Positions 1 to 8,383 of a stretch of 64,000 nucleotides of DNA are shown piece after piece (positions within the stretch are counted from its first letter, which is position 1; every line of letters begins with the position of its first letter). The DNA comes from G965197555 sp965197555. Lineage in GTDB: Bacteria > Chloroflexota > Dehalococcoidia > Lucifugimonadales > UBA3495. The notes below the pieces were generated by a model. It did no database searches. It saw nothing but the letters and a program-made list of their open reading frames with translations, and was not told where the DNA came from. Position numbers and translations under genes: made by a program. The stretch is taken from NCBI GenBank assembly GCA_965197555.1, contig OZ240213.1, forward strand, positions 372,001 through 436,000, written 5' to 3'.

Positions 1-1280
1 CAAGGCTCGGTGATGTCTACGGCTATGCGCGCATCTACCAAGGAGGGGTCATTGTATTCATTGCCGGGACCTGTCTAGTGGCTGTGTCACCCAACCTGGA
101 ATGGATGGTGGGAGCACGGGCTATACAAGCGGTCGGCGGCGGCGCAACGGTGCCCATCGGTTTGGCGGTAGCCAGCACCACTCTCCTCCAGCGTCACCGG
201 GGGCTGGCTATTGGCATCGTCATAGCGTCGGCGGAGGCTGGCGGGATGTTGGGCCCAGCCTACGGAGGAGCCATCCTTCATTTCCTGGACTGGCGTTGGA
301 TCTTCTGGCTCAATGTTCCTCAGGGAGCCGCCGTTTTTGTAGCGTTGACCTGGCTGCCAAACCGACGTAACCAAAACGCCCGGGTCGACTACCTGGGCGG
401 GATATTGCTGATCGCCGTGCTCCTTGTGCTGTCCTTGGCCCTTTCCCGCCAGGGACTATTCACTGCATCCTCTGCAACCCCCTTCGTCCTTGGTACTCCA
501 GGAGTGTTGTTGGCAGTGGCCCTGGTATTAGTGGAGCGGAGGACGTTGCAGCCGCTTCTGGCACCCTTCTTTTTCCGGTCACGGGCGTTCATAACCGCCA
601 ACTTGACCCAGCTCCTCGAAGGGATGGCCCTGATTATAACCATTGTAACCGTGCCATTGATGGCAGACACCGTAATGGCCAGGGAGCCATTCACCGGCGC
701 TATGTGGCTATTGAGAATGACGGCTGCTATTCCGGTTGGAGCGATCGTAGGGGGGCGTCTGCTCGCGGTTATTGGCATCAGACCAGTCACAGTTATAGGC
801 CTTTTCCTTAGCGCAGGGGGTTTATTCCTGGTCAGCGGCTGGGGGCTAGACATCGGCGAGCCTTGGCTGACTCTGCACTTGGTCATCGTGGGTCTGGGGT
901 TTGGCTTGAATAACACTCCAATCATGACCCGGGCATTGAGTGCCGTTACTGAGGAATACAGGGCGACAGCCGCGTCACTGCTGGTTGTTTCCCGAATGAT
1001 GGGGATGACCCTGGGCTTGGCGGCGCTGTCGGCCTGGGGAGTTGAGCACTTTCTGGCGCTTACTGCAGGGCTGGAGTTTCCCTTGGTGCAGGCCGGAGAG
1101 GCGCCGGAGGGATTGACGAAGAAGCTGGAGGAATATAATTCAGGGCTCACGGTTGCGGGGTTATCCCTATTCCACAGCTTTTTCCGGGTGGCCGCAGCCG
1201 TGTGCCTGGTGGCGATATTGCCGGCCCTGGTGATGGTAGAGGATCGGCGTAACCCGAAAGCCCCTACCATGACAGTTTAG
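1..1280 (+). CDS. MFS transporter, DHA2 (EmrB/QacA-like) family, 5' end outside window
   Basis: The frame is open from base 3, upstream of the first in-window start (GTG at 78), so the N-terminus lies outside the window. It opens with RLGDVYGYAR, which fits MFS motif A in the loop between helices 2 and 3. GMLGPAYGG (bases 243-269) is the antiporter motif C of helix 5, and DWRWIFWLNVPQG follows, as is usual in the 14-helix DHA2 group. The rest is strongly hydrophobic. The family acts as proton-driven exporters in the cytoplasmic membrane; the substrate cannot be inferred. The next gene starts about 40 bp downstream on the same strand, so co-transcription is possible but not functionally obvious. 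Confidence 0.9.
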   Translation, partial: RLGDVYGYARIYQGGVIVFIAGTCLVAVSPNLEWMVGARAIQAVGGGATVPIGLAVASTTLLQRHRGLAIGIVIASAEAGGMLGPAYGGAILHFLDWRWIFWLNVPQGAAVFVALTWLPNRRNQNARVDYLGGILLIAVLLVLSLALSRQGLFTASSATPFVLGTPGVLLAVALVLVERRTLQPLLAPFFFRSRAFITANLTQLLEGMALIITIVTVPLMADTVMAREPFTGAMWLLRMTAAIPVGAIVGGRLLAVIGIRPVTVIGLFLSAGGLFLVSGWGLDIGEPWLTLHLVIVGLGFGLNNTPIMTRALSAVTEEYRATAASLLVVSRMMGMTLGLAALSAWGVEHFLALTAGLEFPLVQAGEAPEGLTKKLEEYNSGLTVAGLSLFHSFFRVAAAVCLVAILPALVMVEDRRNPKAPTMTV

Positions 1281-1320
1281 ACATAAGTAATAAATGGAAG
1301 ACCGGGATGGGAGAACAGCC

Positions 1321-2958
1321 ATGAAATTCGATGTTCGCTTCCTGCAAATGTGGCCAAATACATTGATAGGTAGGCACATGACTGGACTCGGACTTGTTTT
1401 GGTAATCCTACTGACGGTAGGGGTTGTAACAGCTTGGGGGGACAATCTTCCATTCCCAAAGGTGCTGGCTAAAGAGATACCAACGCGGTTGGTTACAGTT
1501 GGCGCGGGTTCTCGAGAGAATTTGGAACAGGGTGTTATTCCTGCGGATCTACGCAGGGCGTTTATCGATAAGGGAGCGGGCCTTTCAGACCGTGCCACTG
1601 TCTCAATCGTGGAAGAGGGGAGCGAATGGATTATTGTAGACCCCCTTAAGGCCTTCCTCGCAATAAGGGAAGGGAGCAAGCTAAACATCGGGGATGGGTT
1701 ACTGAACGTCGACTACTTGCAATACCACGAGGACCTGGGAAAAGGGATTCTCTCCGAGAATCTACGAGAGGGATTCAAGTTTAAGGAGGCTGGAATTTCC
1801 GATAGTGCCAAAGTTTCAACGGTAGAGGAAGGAAACATATGGGAAATCATTGATGAGAGAAGGGTTTATCTGATAGCTAGGCAGAATCACCTGATTATTG
1901 AGGGTGTAGCGGTCAACGTGAGCCCCGGAACAGATAAAGCGTTAGACCGCGGGGTAATCCCGGAGGGTTTAAAAGTTGAGTTGAGGCTCGAGGAGATCGT
2001 ACTCGCTGATTCAGCTATGGTCGAGATGGTAGCAGCAGGAGCTAGCTGGCAAATAAACGACCCGACAAAAACATACACGGTCACCAAAGGGGAGGACCAG
2101 CTAATCGTTGACAGGTTAGAGCAGCGGGAAGTATTTCTCAACAAGGACATTGCCGATGGGGTCGATACGGCTACGGATTACGTGACCCGTGAGGGAGACC
2201 TCGTCTTTGAGTTCATCGGCAATGTGATTAAGACGGTGTTGACGTGGATCGAGAATGCCTTGCTCTGGTTGCCCTGGCCAGTGCTCATAACCTGCATCGC
2301 TCTTGTATCGTGGCGGATGGCAGGGTTTTATGTGGCTGTCTTTAGTGGTGTGAGCCTTTTATTTGTTGGGTTTGTTGGTTTGTGGCCTAGTGCGATGGAG
2401 ACTCTTTCCCTGATGTTGACTGCGGTGGCGATCTCAACTCTGCTAGCTATACCTATTGGGATAACTGCAGCCCGTAGCAATGCTGTGGATGCCATGCTGA
2501 GGCCTATCCTCGATGGGATGCAGACCATGCCCAGCTTCGTTTACCTGGTCCCTGCCATTTTTTTCTTCGGCTTGGGTAATGTCCCGGCGGTTGTCGCCAC
2601 CATCATCTATGCCGTGCCCCCCGCCATCAGGTTGACCAACCTGGGTATACGGCAGGTGTCCCCTGAGACGGTGGAAGCGGCCAGGGCTTTTGGGGGCACA
2701 CCTACCCAGATCCTTGTCAAAGTGCAGATGCCTCTGGCTTTGCCAACCATTATGGCGGGTATCAACCAGACAACCATGATGGCCTTGGCTATGGTGGTGG
2801 TGGCCTCCCTGGTGGGGGCCGGTGGGCTGGGCAAAGATGTGCTCACATCCATCTCACGTCTGGAAATCGGTAATAGCCTTCTTGCAGGGATGAGCATCGT
2901 CTTCTTGGCGATCATCATTGACCGCATCACCCAGGGCTTTGCCAGTGCAAGGCCTTAG
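1321..2958 (+). CDS. proW: Glycine betaine/proline-type ABC transporter permease with a triple N-terminal repeat
   Basis: The C-terminal part (from about base 2415) is a BPD_transp_1 permease: multiple helices and the EAA loop EAARAFGGTPTQILVKVQMP that contacts the ATPase. It matches ProW/OpuAB permeases of compatible-solute importers. The N-terminal half is unusual: one helix near bases 1380-1430, then three copies of a roughly 56-residue unit at 1522-1689, 1735-1902 and 1942-2109, each running L..GVIP..L..., SD.A.V..VE.G..W.I.D and then a beta-like tail. This lies outside the core permease fold and is probably exported. I place the start at ATG 1321 because GGGAG lies 7 bp before it; ATG 1294 has no such site. 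Its ATPase and binding protein lie convergently on the other strand. Confidence 0.9.
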   Translation: MKFDVRFLQMWPNTLIGRHMTGLGLVLVILLTVGVVTAWGDNLPFPKVLAKEIPTRLVTVGAGSRENLEQGVIPADLRRAFIDKGAGLSDRATVSIVEEGSEWIIVDPLKAFLAIREGSKLNIGDGLLNVDYLQYHEDLGKGILSENLREGFKFKEAGISDSAKVSTVEEGNIWEIIDERRVYLIARQNHLIIEGVAVNVSPGTDKALDRGVIPEGLKVELRLEEIVLADSAMVEMVAAGASWQINDPTKTYTVTKGEDQLIVDRLEQREVFLNKDIADGVDTATDYVTREGDLVFEFIGNVIKTVLTWIENALLWLPWPVLITCIALVSWRMAGFYVAVFSGVSLLFVGFVGLWPSAMETLSLMLTAVAISTLLAIPIGITAARSNAVDAMLRPILDGMQTMPSFVYLVPAIFFFGLGNVPAVVATIIYAVPPAIRLTNLGIRQVSPETVEAARAFGGTPTQILVKVQMPLALPTIMAGINQTTMMALAMVVVASLVGAGGLGKDVLTSISRLEIGNSLLAGMSIVFLAIIIDRITQGFASARP

Positions 2959-3010
2959 GCTGCTCGGCAGCAGAGGGCTTACTGGTCCAGTTGAGGTAGG
3001 GCAGAGAATC

Positions 3011-3044
3011 AGAGAGGGCGGCGATCAAACTCGCCGCCCTCTCT
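3011..3044. terminator. Perfect 14-bp hairpin between convergent transporter genes
   Basis: AGAGAGGGCGGCGA at 3011-3024 and its exact complement at 3031-3044 flank a six-base loop. It sits between the permease stop (2958) and the binding-protein stop (3077) and can form on either strand, so it is probably a shared bidirectional terminator. No long T-run follows on either side. Confidence 0.75.
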
Positions 3045-3076
3045 GTGATATCACCGGTTACTATTGTCTGGTAGCC

Positions 3077-4066
3077 TTAAAGGGCGTCCTTTACCTTCTG
3101 GGCCACGTCGGCCGGGACCCACTGGGTCCACGCAGCTTCTTGAGTTTTCAGGAACCAGACAGCCACTTCGTCGAAGCTAGCGTCTGTTTCTGACTTGTAA
3201 GCGTTGGCAGCCACGTCGACGGCCGCGGAGAAGTCCCACTTTCTCAGGAACTCGATTACATCAGGCGCACGAGGGATCAATGTGGGATGGACTGCAATCC
3301 TGATGGCGGCGGTAGGGTAACCGCACCCGGTTTCCGGTCCGGCGTCGGCTGCGCACGCGGGCTCTTCAAGCCTGGTCAGGTCCAGCTCAGCGGCGGGCTG
3401 AGTGGGGCCCCACAAGTAGCCCAGCCAGGGCTCGCCCTTTTCGTAGGCGCCGGTAAGGGAGGCAAACAGGCCGGCCTGGGAACCGGGATCCTGCAACGTG
3501 ATGAGGTCGTCCAGACCGTAGGCTGCGACCTGGGCCTCATTGATCGACGAGCATTTCCATGAGGACAGGCAGTTCACCAGAATGGCCTTGCCCCCATCTT
3601 GCGGGAAAATGTCGATGTGGTCTCGAAGGTCTTGAACCTTCATTAGGCCCGGGTTCTGCTCTACTACGAAGGTCGGGACTACGAAGCCGCTTTGCCAGTT
3701 GTCGTCCAGGCTTTTACCCACCGGAATGATTTGACCCTTGGCCAGGGCTGCGTCCCAGAAGTCCTGCTGGTTGGGCAGCCATACTTCCATATTGACATCA
3801 ATGTCTCCATTTAGAAGACCCGCCTGAAGAGGAACCGTGCCCCCGAAGATAGCGTCGGTGGGGTAGCCGTAGCCGTCCTGGACTATGCGGCGGGCTATGG
3901 CGTTCTGCATCTGAGCGCTATCCCAGTCTAAGTCGGCGAAAACGATACTCTCTTTGGCTCCTCCACCTTCTCCGCCACCGCAAGCTATGGCCCCCATCAG
4001 TAGGGCCGCGCCAAGCAGCGCCGTCAGAATATAGAGAATCAAATTCCTACCAAAAAGCTTAACCAT
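3077..4066 (-). CDS. proX: Glycine betaine/proline ABC transporter substrate-binding lipoprotein
   Basis: 329 residues. A basic, hydrophobic signal peptide ends in a lipobox (GAIAC) with the lipidated Cys at residue 29, followed by a Gly-rich linker. The remainder fits the OpuAC/ProX binding fold, including the quaternary-amine type sequence DLDWDSAQMQNAIARRI near the N-terminus and a terminal W-rich segment. It captures a compatible solute such as glycine betaine, choline or proline betaine outside the membrane and passes it to the permease. GGAGG lies just upstream of the ATG. It follows the ATPase gene by 25 bp on the same strand, and the two are very likely one operon. Ligand identity is inferred from the family only. 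Confidence 0.92.
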   Translation of the reverse strand: MVKLFGRNLILYILTALLGAALLMGAIACGGGEGGGAKESIVFADLDWDSAQMQNAIARRIVQDGYGYPTDAIFGGTVPLQAGLLNGDIDVNMEVWLPNQQDFWDAALAKGQIIPVGKSLDDNWQSGFVVPTFVVEQNPGLMKVQDLRDHIDIFPQDGGKAILVNCLSSWKCSSINEAQVAAYGLDDLITLQDPGSQAGLFASLTGAYEKGEPWLGYLWGPTQPAAELDLTRLEEPACAADAGPETGCGYPTAAIRIAVHPTLIPRAPDVIEFLRKWDFSAAVDVAANAYKSETDASFDEVAVWFLKTQEAAWTQWVPADVAQKVKDAL

Positions 4067-4091
4067 CAGCCAATTCCTCCTCTGATATTGG

Positions 4092-5144
4092 TTATCTTGG
4101 GCCGACTTGGGCCATTGTGAGCATCACGTCGGACCGGTGCACCTCGCCCAATAATCTGCCCTCATCGTCCTGCACCCGGATCGGCTGTTGATGTTCCATT
4201 AGGACGGGGATCAACTCCTCCAGAGTGCTATCGGCGCTACAGTGGGGCCCATCAGGGTCTAGGCCTACAGTGCCCGGTTCTTTCATAATGCTCTTGGCTC
4301 TCAGTACCGACTCCCGGCGGACGTCCCGTATGAACTCTGCAACATAGTCGCCATGGGGATTCAACACAATCTCTTCCGGAGTGTCCATCTGGACGATTTC
4401 ACCATCGCGCATGATGGCAATCCGGTCCCCAAGCTTCAAAGCCTCATTCAGGTCGTGGGTGATGAAGACAATGGTTTTGTTGAGTTGCTCCAAGAGGTTA
4501 ATCATTTCATCTTGCATCTCACGCCGGATGAGGGGGTCCAATCCACTGAAGGGTTCGTCCATAAGCAGGATCGGTGGGTCGACCGCCAAGGCTCGAGCGA
4601 TGCCCACCCGTTGCTGCATGCCGCCGCTTAGCTCGTCCGGGTAGGACTGCTCCCAACCTTCCAGGCCGACTCGCTCCACCACCTCTCTGGCTTTATCGTA
4701 CCGAGTCGATTTGTCTATGCCTTGCACCTCTAGGCCATAGGCCACATTGTCCAGCACCCGCCTATGAGGCATCAACCCGTAGTGCTGGAACACCATGCCC
4801 AACTTGCCTCTGCGCAGGTCGGTGAGCTGCTGGTCGTTGTGCTCCAGGATGTCCTCGCCGTCCACCTCGATCACGCCTTGAGTAGGCTCAATCAGGCGGA
4901 TTAGACACCGGACGAGGGTGGACTTCCCGGACCCCGAGAGGCCCATGACCACGAAGACCTCACCCTCATGGACGTCAAAGGAGACATCCCTAATCGCAAC
5001 GACATGGCCGGTGCGCTCCTGCACCTCACGTCTGGAGGCATCGAGGACCCAATCCTCGCGCATGACTGAGGAGGCGCGGGGACCAAAGACCTTCCAGAGG
5101 TTCCGGACGGATATCCGAGCGTCCTGGGTGGCTGTCTCGGCCAC
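4092..5144 (-). CDS. proV: Glycine betaine/proline ABC transporter ATP-binding protein with CBS-like tail
   Basis: About 350 residues. Walker A GLSGSGKST, Q-loop region VFQHYGLMPHR, signature LSGGMQQRVGIARAL, Walker B ILLMDEPFSGLD and H-loop ITHD are all intact. The extra N-terminal stretch before the nucleotide-binding domain and a C-terminal CBS-like segment are typical of ProV/OpuAA, where the tail senses ionic strength; here only about one CBS unit remains. I use the GTG at 5144 because AAAGGAGGT lies six bases upstream; the longer open frame to 5168 would run through that ribosome binding site. It drives the importer formed with the binding protein (25 bp downstream) and the convergent permease. 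Confidence 0.92.
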   Translation of the reverse strand: MAETATQDARISVRNLWKVFGPRASSVMREDWVLDASRREVQERTGHVVAIRDVSFDVHEGEVFVVMGLSGSGKSTLVRCLIRLIEPTQGVIEVDGEDILEHNDQQLTDLRRGKLGMVFQHYGLMPHRRVLDNVAYGLEVQGIDKSTRYDKAREVVERVGLEGWEQSYPDELSGGMQQRVGIARALAVDPPILLMDEPFSGLDPLIRREMQDEMINLLEQLNKTIVFITHDLNEALKLGDRIAIMRDGEIVQMDTPEEIVLNPHGDYVAEFIRDVRRESVLRAKSIMKEPGTVGLDPDGPHCSADSTLEELIPVLMEHQQPIRVQDDEGRLLGEVHRSDVMLTMAQVGPR

Positions 5145-5338
5145 GGTGCCACCTCCTTTCGGCCTCAAAATTTATGCTCTGTGTCAAACCGTAGGAAAGC
5201 AGAAAGGGCTTGCTATTGCCAATGGACTTCGAGGCAGGGGAATTTGTAGAGGAGAAGCACTATCTAGAATCGTCGGTCATTACCCTACATTGCTTGGGAG
5301 AGGTTGTCAACGAGCCGGCCCGGCCGAAACAAATGCGC

Positions 5339-6154
5339 TCATCCAGCGGCGAATGCTTGGTCCAACACGTCTATTTGCTCGGGCGTCAAGCGCCACCCGG
5401 ACGCCCCGCAATTCTCCATGGTCCTGGACACGCTGTTGGTCTTGGGGATAGCAATTACGTCCTCATGGCTGGTGCACCAGTTCAGAGCCACCTGCGCCAT
5501 GGTCTTGGCCGCTTGGTCCGCGACCGATTGCAATGCTTGAATTCGTTTGTCCCGTCCGATCTTGGGTCCGGTGGCCAGGGAGCCATCGGCCAATGGTGTG
5601 TAGGCGATTATTGTTACTCCGTTCTTTTGGCAGTAGGGAAGCAGGTCTCTTTCGATCCTTCGGTTCTTGAGGTTATACAACACCTGGTTGGACACGATAG
5701 GCAAGTTGGATAAGGCCCCTTGAGCTTCTTGTAGCTGACGGGTGGAGAAATTGCTCACGCCGATGAATTTAACCAGGCCACGGTCAACCAGGGTGGCCAT
5801 AGCCGCCATCGTCTCTTTTATGGGTACGCTGGAGTTTGGCCAATGTACCTGGTAGAGGTCCATATGGTCGACTTTGAGCAAGCGGAGGCTGGCGTCGGCC
5901 GCCTTCAACACATCGTCGTAGTGCAAGTGGCTGGGTAGAACTTTGGAGGCCAGAAAGACCCCCTCTCGCTGATCTCTCAGAGCTTGTCCCACCACGTCCT
6001 CGGTCCGGTACATTTCAGCGGTATCGATCAGGGTCGCGCCTAGCTCAATGCCCTTTTGAAGCGGCTCAACTCCGCCCCGGTAGCGCCAGGTGCCCAGTCC
6101 AATCTCCGGGACCATGACACCTGTCTTGCTTAGCTCTTTCTTTTCAATCGCCAT
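5339..6154 (-). CDS. Aldo/keto reductase
   Basis: 271 residues from ATG 6154; a TTG 21 bp further upstream has no ribosome binding site. The AKR barrel is complete: GLGTWRYRGG at the N-terminus, the catalytic tetrad Asp and Tyr in LIDTAEMYRTEDVVG, Lys in ASKVLP and His in QVHWPN, and the C-terminal cofactor segment VIAIPKTNS. The family reduces aldehydes and ketones with NADPH. The best resemblance is to bacterial AKR5-like or YtbE-type general reductases. It stands alone, with about 190 bp to the transporter gene upstream of it on the map and a DUF1232 gene on its other side. The substrate is unknown. Confidence 0.9.
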   Translation of the reverse strand: MAIEKKELSKTGVMVPEIGLGTWRYRGGVEPLQKGIELGATLIDTAEMYRTEDVVGQALRDQREGVFLASKVLPSHLHYDDVLKAADASLRLLKVDHMDLYQVHWPNSSVPIKETMAAMATLVDRGLVKFIGVSNFSTRQLQEAQGALSNLPIVSNQVLYNLKNRRIERDLLPYCQKNGVTIIAYTPLADGSLATGPKIGRDKRIQALQSVADQAAKTMAQVALNWCTSHEDVIAIPKTNSVSRTMENCGASGWRLTPEQIDVLDQAFAAG

Positions 6155-6218
6155 GGGTCTGAACCATCTATGCAAGAATGGAGTTGAGGTATTTCAGCAG
6201 CCGTAGGTCAAACTGTCC

Positions 6219-6608
6219 TCATTCTGGCCGTTGGTCGGCGCTGGATCTCATCGTATCTACGGCCTTTGCTGCCTGCAACAATTCTAGCACTACGTGGTGA
6301 GGCGTAAGTCTTATAATTAGCACCAATGCCAAGAGTACCAGGGCGATGTCATCCAAGGCGATGCCGGGTATCAGGTCTATTGGGCTAGCAACGTAGACTA
6401 TGGCCAATATGGGCAGGAGCTTGACGTACGCGGGTACCCCGGGGTCCAACAATAACATTCGAAGGAAGGTGAGCTTTCGGCGATGCCGAAGGTGGATGAA
6501 CTGAGCGTAGGGCTCCCGTTGCCCTAACCACCGGATCGTCCAGTAGGCTAGAAGGGCGGCCAGGCAGGCGGCACCCGCGGCTATGACCAGATAATGCGGC
6601 CAGGACAT
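6219..6608 (-). CDS. DUF1232 (YkvA-type) small membrane protein
   Basis: 129 residues. An N-terminal helix (VIAAGAACLAALLAYW) is followed by a basic stretch and then the DUF1232 core, visible as LPILAIVYVASPIDLIPG and DDIALVLLALVLIIRL. The SPIDLIPG signature is diagnostic of this family. Function is not established in general. The C-terminus is polar. A possible promoter with a TATACT -10 box lies about 45 bp upstream of the ATG. It sits between an aldo/keto reductase on the same strand and a divergent PPOX protein, with no obvious functional link to either. Confidence 0.8.
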   Translation of the reverse strand: MSWPHYLVIAAGAACLAALLAYWTIRWLGQREPYAQFIHLRHRRKLTFLRMLLLDPGVPAYVKLLPILAIVYVASPIDLIPGIALDDIALVLLALVLIIRLTPHHVVLELLQAAKAVDTMRSSADQRPE

Positions 6609-6647
6609 GGTACAGTTCGTGCAGAGTCGGATGGGCTAACAGGCTGA

Positions 6648-6680
6648 TACTAGTATACAGTGGTCGGAACTTATAATAAA
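6648..6680 (-). promoter_or_regulatory. Possible divergent promoter region with 10-bp palindrome
   Basis: ATACTAGTAT at 6648-6657 is a perfect palindrome that overlaps a good -10 box on the minus strand (TATACT, 6657-6652), with TTATTA about 16 bp upstream as a weak -35. This suits the DUF1232 gene starting at 6608. A TATAAT at 6672-6677 on the plus strand could serve the PPOX gene. The palindrome could be an operator, but this is only suggestive. Confidence 0.35.
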
Positions 6681-6787
6681 CGATGGAGCCGGGCCAGCAC
6701 GATTCGAAGTAGACCAATGCATAAACAGACTTGCCGGACCTGAGGTCCGATCCCCACTAATGTCCGAGATTTTTGTGGAGGCATCAA

Positions 6788-7210
6788 ATGGATTTTGAGG
6801 ACGTCCGCCCGTTCATGGAGACCAACCATCGAGGAGTGATCACAACCTTCCAGAGGAATGGTGCTGCCCAGACCAGCATCGTCGTCTGTGGCGCTTACCA
6901 GGGCAACGCTGCCTTTGTCATCGTTCGCGGTAAATCCGCCAAGACAGCCAACCTCAGGCGAGATCCTAAGTGCACGGTGTTGGCAGTGTCCGACGATTGG
7001 CGCAGCTATGCGGTGGTGGAAGGACAAGCTAGGCTGCTGGACTATCGAAACACGCCTGCGGAGGAGTACCGGGTTCTATTAAGGGAAGTGTTCCGGGCCT
7101 GTGGTGATAGTGACCATCCCGATTGGGAGGAGTACGATCGCGCTATGGTGCAGCAGGACGCTGTGACAGTCCTTGTCCAGCCAGAACGGGTATACGGGCT
7201 AATTCGTTAG
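6788..7210 (+). CDS. PPOX-fold (pyridoxamine 5'-phosphate oxidase-like) F420/FMN protein
   Basis: About 140 residues. The split-barrel flavin/F420-binding fold is recognisable from HRGVITTFQRNGAAQTS, the mid-section GKSAKTANLRRDPKCTVLA and YAVVEGQARLLD, all typical of the PPOX-class F420-dependent oxidoreductases common in Actinobacteria and Chloroflexi. Start chosen at ATG 6788 because GGAGG lies seven bases upstream; the in-frame TTG at 6773 is upstream of that site. Probably a soluble homodimeric reductase using F420H2 or FMN. A second, distinct member lies at 16596-17009. The stop is only 6 bp from the end of the convergent MaoC gene. Confidence 0.85.
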   Translation: MDFEDVRPFMETNHRGVITTFQRNGAAQTSIVVCGAYQGNAAFVIVRGKSAKTANLRRDPKCTVLAVSDDWRSYAVVEGQARLLDYRNTPAEEYRVLLREVFRACGDSDHPDWEEYDRAMVQQDAVTVLVQPERVYGLIR

Positions 7211-7216
7211 CGATGG

Positions 7217-8215
7217 TTACGGTAGCACCAGCGCTGCATCTGCGATACAGACCAAGTCGCCCTGCTGGTTTACTCCGTTGACCCGGCATTCGACAATTTT
7301 TTTGTCATCGGTGGTGCCTTTACCCGTTATTGACCCTTGGAAGGTCACCGTGTCTCCAGCCCGGAAGGGCTCGATGGCGCGCATCAGAAGGCGGCCCCCT
7401 CGATAGAAGGCTGGAAGGGGGAAGGATTTCTGTAGCATCTGGTCGACGTAGGACATAGTAGCTGGCCCGCTGTTGACGATGCCGCCAAAGATGTTCTGCT
7501 TGGCGAACTCCTCGTCGGTGTGGATGTTGCTGGAGCTGGGACTTCCGGCTAGGCGGAAGTCGTTCTTGTTGTTGATTACGTCCTGGCTCTCGCTGATCGT
7601 CAACGACGCTAATTGGGCTCCCACAGCGACATTGTTAAATTCATTAGGCCGGACGGTGCTCACCACTGAAGCGCTTGATGTGGATTCAGCGGGGGTCCGT
7701 CGAGCCGATCCTCGGTCTCGAGATGTTGCTTTCTGGCCTTGAGCATATTCGAAGATGCAGGTGTAATCGTATTCCGCCACTGGCTCTCCCCGCTGGTTTA
7801 CTCCCGCCACCCGAAAGGTGACAAACTTGCTGCCACGCCGCTCGTATTTCTCCAGGACTTCTCTGGTTGCGGTTATGGTGTCCCCGGCAACCACCGGTCC
7901 GGACCAACGGATTTCGCACTTGGCAAAGGGCGTCTGACGCCGGGCGGTTTGCGACTGCTCTAGAGCTACAAAGCCATTGGTCCGGGCGATATCTTCCCGC
8001 AGGAGGGGGGCGTAGGTCAGCGTCATCGTAGGCATTGCTTCCGGCGACGCTTCATGGTCGAAACTTCCCGCATGGCGGAACCGTTCGTCTGGGTTCTGGG
8101 CTAGCTCCGCATACTTGGAGATATGTTCAGCGGTGACGGTGACGACCGTGGATCCGCCCGCTTGGCCTGGCTCCACTGCGTCGTAGACCCACAGGTTCTC
8201 TGTTTGAGACTGCAT
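7217..8215 (-). CDS. Double-hotdog MaoC-family acyl dehydratase/hydratase
   Basis: 332 residues with two hotdog domains. The N-terminal half (about 20-165) is MaoC_dehydrat_N-like, with ARRQTPFAKCEIRWSGPVVAGD and a trailing CIFEY. The C-terminal half (about 195-330) carries the hydratase-2 signature region SPSSSNIHTDEEFAKQNIFGG, where Asn/Asp-His type residues normally act, then SYVDQMLQ and FRAGDTVTF. Such proteins hydrate enoyl-CoA or dehydrate 3-hydroxyacyl thioesters. The dyad appears as N-I-H, so activity is plausible. Divergently transcribed from the 3-hydroxyisobutyrate dehydrogenase family gene. The acyl substrate cannot be told. Confidence 0.85.
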   Translation of the reverse strand: MQSQTENLWVYDAVEPGQAGGSTVVTVTAEHISKYAELAQNPDERFRHAGSFDHEASPEAMPTMTLTYAPLLREDIARTNGFVALEQSQTARRQTPFAKCEIRWSGPVVAGDTITATREVLEKYERRGSKFVTFRVAGVNQRGEPVAEYDYTCIFEYAQGQKATSRDRGSARRTPAESTSSASVVSTVRPNEFNNVAVGAQLASLTISESQDVINNKNDFRLAGSPSSSNIHTDEEFAKQNIFGGIVNSGPATMSYVDQMLQKSFPLPAFYRGGRLLMRAIEPFRAGDTVTFQGSITGKGTTDDKKIVECRVNGVNQQGDLVCIADAALVLP

Positions 8216-8383
8216 TCGCTATCACCCCCCGTTATGGCCTTAGACATAGCCTATGTTAGCCGATAAACCGTCGTGCTGAAACCGCAGTGCCCTGGGGCGC
8301 CCCCTTAGGTTGCGGAGTCCCAACCGCTAATCGATAATGCTGCCTAGCGAATCCGGATAGCCTATTTGTGTTTGGAGGCGGAA

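Noticed and set aside
389..1270. Long open frame (293 codons) on the minus strand opposite the MFS gene
   Set aside because: It is antisense to a clear MFS transporter and has no recognisable domain. Its composition reflects the opposite strand's codon bias.
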